From Plantibacter auratus (GTDB lineage: Bacteria > Actinomycetota > Actinomycetes > Actinomycetales > Microbacteriaceae): a DNA stretch of 64,000 bases. The notes under the pieces were generated by a model that saw only the letters and a list, made by a program, of their open reading frames with translations, made no database searches and was not told the DNA's origin. Within the stretch, counting starts at the first letter, position 1. Each line of letters begins with the position of its first letter. Positions 59,782 through 64,000 of the stretch are shown here, piece by piece. The position numbers were made by a program, and so were the translations under genes. The DNA is taken from NCBI RefSeq assembly GCF_050587365.1, contig NZ_JBOBFV010000002.1, forward strand, positions 62,001 through 126,000. The letters are read 5' to 3'.

Positions 59782-61080
59782 TTACTCGCTCTTCCACTTC
59801 TCGGTCCAGTACTCGTCCCAGCCCGCGAGGAGCTTCTCCGGCGTCAGCTGGCCGATGAGGACCTGCTGGATCTCCGAGTCGGACTTCTGGATCCACTCGG
59901 TCCACCAGGAGGAGCCGCGCGGCTGCGTGACGCTCAGGTAGGTGTCCGGGTTCTCGTTCATGGTGACGTAGCTGGCCCACGGGCCGGTCTTGTAGAAGTC
60001 GCTGTCCGCCGCGCTCTTGACGATCGGGACGAGGCTGTTCTCCTGGGCGAAGGTGGTGGCCTGCTTGTCCTCGGAGAGGAACTCGATGAGCTTCGCGGCC
60101 TCGGCCTTGTGCTCGCTCGACGCCGCCGTGCCCCAGCCCGCGGTCGCCATGGGCTGCGCGGCCTTGCCGGTCGGACCGGTCAACAGCGGAGCGGTGCTCC
60201 ACTGCTCGGCCGTGATCGCCTCGGACTGCTCGACGGTCGCGATGACCTCCGGGTCCTGCAGGAGGAACGCGGTCGAACCGTTCGAGAAGCCTTCGACCAT
60301 CTCGGGGTAGCCCCATGCGACGGACGACGGCGGCGAAGCCTCCTTGAAGAGGTCGAAGTAGGTGTTGACGGCGTCGAGCGCCTCCGGTGCGGAGAAGATC
60401 GTGTCGCCGTTGGTCAGCTTGAACGCGTTCTCAGTGTCGAGGTCGTCGGCGACGTAGGCCTCGATGGCCGCGACGACGTTGCTGTTCGCGTTGGTGCCGC
60501 CGCGGAAGGCGTAGCCGAACTGGTTCTTCGAGGGGTCCTGGATCGCCGAGGCCTGCTCGAGGAGGTCGTCCCAGCTCTTCGGGGGCCCGTCGAAACCGGC
60601 TTCCTTGATGAGGTCGGTGCGGTAGAACAGGCTCAGCCCGTAGAAGCCGTAGGGCACGTAGTAGACCTTGCCGTCCTCGCCCTTCGCGTACTTCGTCGCG
60701 TTGTCGGTGAGGTCGTCCCAGCCCCTCCAGTCCTCGAGCTCGCCGCTCATGTCATCGAGCCAGCCGTTCGTGGAGAAGGGGCCGACGGTGATGTCGCGGA
60801 CCTCGAGCACGTCGACGCCGGAGCCGGACTGCAGCATCTGGGTGATCTTCTGGTCCGCCTGGTCGGTCGGCGGCGAGATGAGCTCGACCTTGATCTTCGG
60901 GTTGTCGGCCTCGAAGTCCGCGATGAGCGACTTCAGGACCTCGGTCCGGGCGGGATTGGTCAGGCTCTCGACCATCTGCAGGGTGACGGTGCCGTCGCTC
61001 GCGCCGCCGGCACAGGCCGACAGGGCGAGGCCGGTGACGACGGACAGGCCGATGGCTGCCGTTGCGCGTGACTTCCTCAT
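59782..61080 (-). CDS. Sugar ABC transporter binding lipoprotein
   Basis: 432 residues, CUT1-type extracellular binding protein. The lipoprotein signal has lipobox LSAC (about residues 20-23). VTLQMVESLTNPARTEVLKS, IADFEADNPKIKVELIS and a C-terminal region of conserved aromatic residues (WTEWIQKSD, WDEYWTEKW) fit the family. AAAGGAGAAG precedes the ATG. The sugar is unknown. Confidence 0.91.
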   Translation of the reverse strand: MRKSRATAAIGLSVVTGLALSACAGGASDGTVTLQMVESLTNPARTEVLKSLIADFEADNPKIKVELISPPTDQADQKITQMLQSGSGVDVLEVRDITVGPFSTNGWLDDMSGELEDWRGWDDLTDNATKYAKGEDGKVYYVPYGFYGLSLFYRTDLIKEAGFDGPPKSWDDLLEQASAIQDPSKNQFGYAFRGGTNANSNVVAAIEAYVADDLDTENAFKLTNGDTIFSAPEALDAVNTYFDLFKEASPPSSVAWGYPEMVEGFSNGSTAFLLQDPEVIATVEQSEAITAEQWSTAPLLTGPTGKAAQPMATAGWGTAASSEHKAEAAKLIEFLSEDKQATTFAQENSLVPIVKSAADSDFYKTGPWASYVTMNENPDTYLSVTQPRGSSWWTEWIQKSDSEIQQVLIGQLTPEKLLAGWDEYWTEKWKSE

Positions 61081-61192
61081 GCTCGCTTCTCCTTTGAGTG
61101 GTGCTGGTGGGGGTGCTGCGGGGGTGGGTGCTGTGGTGCCGGTGCGGTGCGGTGGTGCGGGTGTGGCGGTGTCGGGTCGGGCGGTTCCGCGC
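61081..61192 (-). promoter_or_regulatory. C-rich, G-poor leader between aminotransferase and binding-protein genes
   Basis: On the minus strand, which is the message, this 112-nt gap is rich in CACC and CCGC words and poor in G and T apart from the ribosome site next to the start. C-rich, G-poor RNA is the mark of Rho loading sites, so transcription from the aminotransferase gene may end or be tuned here. Confidence 0.4.
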
Positions 61193-62425
61193 TCAGCTCG
61201 TGGCCGCGCGCTCCTCGTCGGCCCATCGCGCGAGCACCGGGACGGCGTGCTCGGCGAAGTGTTCGAAGTCCTCGGGGGCGTTGTAGACGTGGGTGGAGAG
61301 TCGGACGTAGCCGATCCCGTCGAGGCTCGTGAACGCGCCCTCGACCCCGAGCTCGGCGGAGACGCGGTCGCGGAGCCCGTCGGCGGTCGCGTGGGTCGTC
61401 GCGAGGCCGGTCGGGAGCTTGACGAGCCGGAGGGCGTTGACGGGCATGCCCACGTCGACGTGGCTGTCCTCGCCGGTGATGGCGGTCACGGCGTCGGCGA
61501 CCACCTCGACGGCGTAGTCGGCGAGCTCGGTCATGTAGTCCCTGGCGGCGGACCAGCCCCACATGTCCTCGATGAACCCGAGCGAGGTCGCCGCGGCGAG
61601 GTAGCTCGTGACGTCGACCGTGCCCTGGGTGTCGAAGCGCTGTGGGAACGGGTACGGCGAACCCCAGGAGTCGATGAGCGGGTAGAGCTCCTGCGCGAGC
61701 GGGCTGCGGGCGACGAGGACGGCGGCACCGCGCGGGGCGCACCCGAACTTGTGCAGGTTGCCGACCCAGAAGTCGCAGTCGAGGTCGCGCATGGGGTCGG
61801 CGTAGAGGCCGGGGACGTGCGCGGCGTCGACGAGCGTGGGGATGCCGGCGGCACGCGCGGTGGTGGCGATCTGCTGGACCGGCAGGAGTCGGGCGGTCGG
61901 CGAGGTGATCTGGTCCATCACGATGAGGGCCGTGCGGTCGCTGAACTCGGCGACGACGGCGTCGTGGGCGGTCTGCGCGTCGGCGTCGAGCGGGATGCGG
62001 GCGGTCCGGACGGTGCCGCCCCAGCGACGCGCGAGTCGCTCGGCCCCCATCGTGACGGCGCCGTAGCCGTGGTCGGTGACGATGATCTCGAGGCCGCGCT
62101 GCACGGGGAGGCTGGAGAAGACGACGCTCGCTCCGGCGCTCGCGTTCGGAACCATGGCGAGCTGGTCGACGGACGCCCCGAGGAAGTCGGCGATCCCGAC
62201 ACGGGCCGCGCCGACCTTGGCCGGGAGGGCCGGGAACCAGGTGAGGGGTGCCGCCTCCATCTCGCGGCGGAGGGCCTGCTGGTGCTCCTGCGCGACGATC
62301 GGGACCGCCCCGAAGGATCCGTGGTTGATGTGACGCTTGGTCGGATCCAGCGTCCACCCGGCCGTTGCCGGTCGGCCGTCGCCGAGCGTGAGCGGCGCTG
62401 GCCGTGCGATGGTGCGAGTGTCCAC
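61193..62425 (-). CDS. Class V PLP aminotransferase / isopenicillin N epimerase-like
   Basis: 410 residues. INHGSFGAVPIVAQEHQQAL at the start, the cofactor Asp/His in LVDAAHVPGLY, the PLP lysine in WVGNLHKFGCAPRG, and a C-terminal YVRLSTHVYN. This is the group that includes isopenicillin N epimerase, EgtE-like lyases and cysteine desulfurase relatives; the reaction cannot be fixed from sequence. It is upstream of the sugar importer in the same direction and divergent from a GntR gene. Confidence 0.83.
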   Translation of the reverse strand: MDTRTIARPAPLTLGDGRPATAGWTLDPTKRHINHGSFGAVPIVAQEHQQALRREMEAAPLTWFPALPAKVGAARVGIADFLGASVDQLAMVPNASAGASVVFSSLPVQRGLEIIVTDHGYGAVTMGAERLARRWGGTVRTARIPLDADAQTAHDAVVAEFSDRTALIVMDQITSPTARLLPVQQIATTARAAGIPTLVDAAHVPGLYADPMRDLDCDFWVGNLHKFGCAPRGAAVLVARSPLAQELYPLIDSWGSPYPFPQRFDTQGTVDVTSYLAAATSLGFIEDMWGWSAARDYMTELADYAVEVVADAVTAITGEDSHVDVGMPVNALRLVKLPTGLATTHATADGLRDRVSAELGVEGAFTSLDGIGYVRLSTHVYNAPEDFEHFAEHAVPVLARWADEERAATS

Positions 62426-62514
62426 AGTGACGTTCCTCCGAGTCGATTATGCAGTGGATTGTCCGATAACCATAGGGGCAACGTTTGATGACTTGGGTTT
62501 CTGTCGTGTTACAA

Positions 62515-62585
62515 GTGATCACTCAGGTCATTTCGGGATCGACTCATCGGATGACTTGACGTTCGAGCATGGATTCATCGGACGT
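62515..62585. promoter_or_regulatory. Repeats in the aminotransferase/GntR divergent region
   Basis: AGTGATCACT (62515-62524) is a perfect 10-bp palindrome. GAYTCATCGGAYG occurs at 62542-62554 and 62573-62585, exactly 31 bp apart on one strand. An inverted relative (TCCGATAA) is near 62463. Likely sites for the GntR regulator. Confidence 0.45.
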
Positions 62586-62662
62586 CTCGCGGCCCAGAGC
62601 GGCTCGCGGATCATCGGTGAGGGCCCGCTACGATGGCGGGACGACCCCTGAGGAGGAGCCGC

Positions 62663-63355
62663 ATGTCCGCAGTCGACACCGCGTTCCACGGCCTGCGACA
62701 CATGATCGCGTCGGGACGGCTCGCGGCGGGGCAGCGGTTCCCGGCCGAGAATGAGCTCTGCGACGAACTCGGCGTGTCCCGCGGGTCCCTGCGTGAGGCC
62801 GTCCGCATGCTGGCCGCCCTCGGGATCATCGAGTCCCGGCACGGCTCGGGCACCTACGTGTCGATGCTCCGGCCCGAGGAGATCATCGGCAGCCTGTCGC
62901 TCACGGTCGACCTCCTCCCCCTCGACGGTCTCCTGCAGATGTACGAGCTGCGGCGGGTGCTCGAGACCCATGCCACCTCGCAGGCGGCTGCTCGCGCGAG
63001 CGACGAGGTGCGCGCCGAACTCGCCGAACTCGTGGAGGCGATGGAACGGACGACCGACCCCGCCGAGTCGAGCGAGCTGGACCACCGGTTCCACGAACTC
63101 ATCGCGCGGACGGCCGGGAACGCCACGCTGACGGCCCTGCTGCAGGTCTTCCGGTCGCGCTCGCGTGCCTATGACGTCTTCAGCCTCCCCGCCGGCGACG
63201 AGCTGCGTCGCGTCAGCAACCGCGGACACCGGGCGATGACCGAGGCGATCATCTCGCGCGACCCCGTCGGGGCGGCCGGGGCGGCGTCAGCGCACGTCGC
63301 GCAGACCGAGGAGTGGTTGCGGGTCCTGCAGCCGCCGGCGACCCCCGCCGACTGA
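62663..63355 (+). CDS. GntR-family (FCD-type) transcriptional regulator
   Basis: 230 residues. Winged helix: ENELCDELGVSRGSLREAVR, then LAALGIIESRHGSGTYV. The FCD domain has the Asp/His metal pattern (ELDHRFHELIARTAGN, SNRGHRAMTEAI, ASAHVAQTE). GAGGAG lies 5 nt before the ATG at 62663. Probably controls the divergent aminotransferase and sugar importer genes. Confidence 0.9.
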   Translation: MSAVDTAFHGLRHMIASGRLAAGQRFPAENELCDELGVSRGSLREAVRMLAALGIIESRHGSGTYVSMLRPEEIIGSLSLTVDLLPLDGLLQMYELRRVLETHATSQAAARASDEVRAELAELVEAMERTTDPAESSELDHRFHELIARTAGNATLTALLQVFRSRSRAYDVFSLPAGDELRRVSNRGHRAMTEAIISRDPVGAAGAASAHVAQTEEWLRVLQPPATPAD

Positions 63356-63368
63356 GGTCTGGTTGCGC

Positions 63369-63532
63369 CAGCGCGGTGCGCTGACGTCAGCGCGGGTCTG
63401 TGGCGCGAGCGCGGGCCTCCGGAGGGGTGCGCTCAGCGCCATGCCCCGCAGTCACGCCGGTTGAGGCGCAGTCACGCGAGCGCACCGCGCTGGGGCCGAT
63501 TCCCCCGCGCTCGTGTCAACGCGGTGCGCTGA
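63369..63532. repeat. Second repeat family, right copy
   Basis: CAGCGC-GGT-GCGCTG at 63369-63383 and two degenerate copies near 63478 and 63518, with GAGCGCGGGCCTCCGGAGGG between. Same layout as 56652-56814. Confidence 0.72.
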
Positions 63533-63541
63533 CGGCTGTGC

Positions 63542-64000
63542 TCAGGAGGTCGGGAGGATGGGCGTGCCGATGAGCCGCTCGAGGTCCGTCCAGAGCGCCG
63601 CCGCGACGTCCCGGTCGGTCGTGATCGCGGCAGGGGTCTGCCGGACGGCGTCGCCCTTCGTGAGCCACCGGGGACCGTAGAACCAACCACCGTCAGCTGC
63701 TTCGTCGGTGATCGCCCGGAGCGTCGGCTCGGCACCCCGCTGCTTGCTCTGCGCGTAGACGGACTGCAGGGTGTCGGAGAAACGGCGCACACGGGTCGGC
63801 TCGTTGACGCCGGGGACGCGACGGTCGAGTCCGTTGACCGAGTAGCCGGGGTGCGCGACGAGTGCTCGGACGGTGCTGTGCGACGCCGCGAGCCGACGGT
63901 CGAGCTCGAAGCCGAGCGATGAGAGGGCGATCTTCGACTGGGCGTACGCCTGCCAGCCGCTGTACCCGTCCCGCAGTTGCAGGTCGTCGCCGTGGAACCG
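63542..64000 (-). CDS. Short-chain dehydrogenase/reductase (partial, C-terminal part)
   Basis: The C-terminal 152 residues; the N-terminus lies beyond the right edge. GWQAYAQSKIALSSLGFELD contains the SDR catalytic YxxxK, followed by ALVAHPGYSVNGL (the cofactor-binding PG motif). The tail (TLRAITDEAADGGWFYGPRW) is typical of the retinol/protochlorophyllide-type SDRs. The frame is open to base 64000. Substrate unknown. Confidence 0.85.
   Translation of the reverse strand, partial: RFHGDDLQLRDGYSGWQAYAQSKIALSSLGFELDRRLAASHSTVRALVAHPGYSVNGLDRRVPGVNEPTRVRRFSDTLQSVYAQSKQRGAEPTLRAITDEAADGGWFYGPRWLTKGDAVRQTPAAITTDRDVAAALWTDLERLIGTPILPTS

Overview
The window is high-GC DNA with GTG starts, many ATGA stop/start overlaps, split purS/purQ/purL genes, a DUF222-HNH gene and many copies of a short intergenic element built on the core TCGACAAGCTC. 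This fits an actinomycete, most likely the family Microbacteriaceae. I cannot name the genus. No tRNA, rRNA or CRISPR array was seen. Assignments are by eye from protein motifs; no database search was run.

Layout. 0-4.4 kb: a minus-strand phosphonate operon (phnD, phnC, a double-length phnE and the start of an FAD oxidase of the type linked to aminophosphonate use), with a PHO-box-like repeat upstream. 4.5-11.2 kb: an alpha/beta hydrolase, a secreted GH25 lysozyme with cell-wall-binding repeats, and a convergent pair made of an alanyl-tRNA synthetase core and an MprF-like aminoacyl-lipid synthase. 11.3-14.9 kb: a lower-GC four-gene operon (E1/ThiF-MccB-like adenylating enzyme, ClpB-D1-like AAA+ ATPase, a 32-residue peptide with a very strong Shine-Dalgarno, an MFS exporter). 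It looks like an undescribed peptide natural-product (RiPP) locus and is the main find. 14.9-24.0 kb: a putrescine/GABA module (PucR-type regulator, gabT, gabD, putrescine oxidase, universal stress protein, APC permease). 24.1-25.1 kb: purS-purQ. 25.1-30.8 kb: repeat arrays, an FCD-type GntR regulator, the DUF222-HNH gene and a two-gene four-carbon acid sugar operon. The regulator and the operon share a FadR-like operator. 30.8-36.7 kb: HxlR regulator with a divergent NmrA-type reductase, then a YtcJ amidohydrolase with a polar amino-acid ABC importer.

36.8-39.4 kb: an Asp23/AmaP envelope-stress operon with ATGA overlaps. 39.7-42.0 kb: purL. 42.2-44.5 kb: an unknown protein, a GntR regulator and pnuC. 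44.4-50.1 kb: a two-component system divergent from a lipoprotein, adaptor and MacB-like ABC efflux operon. 50.2-56.6 kb: a VOC protein, then a TetR regulator with three operators in front of an MMPL + YhgE/Pip export operon. 56.8-63.4 kb: a zinc-less alcohol dehydrogenase-like gene, a sugar ABC importer, a class V aminotransferase and a GntR regulator, bracketed by a second repeat family. The window ends inside an SDR gene.

The most informative non-gene signals are the intergenic elements. Their 4-bp arms change in a compensatory way, half-elements expand into 19-21 bp tandem arrays, and one such array lies in frame inside the MMPL gene.
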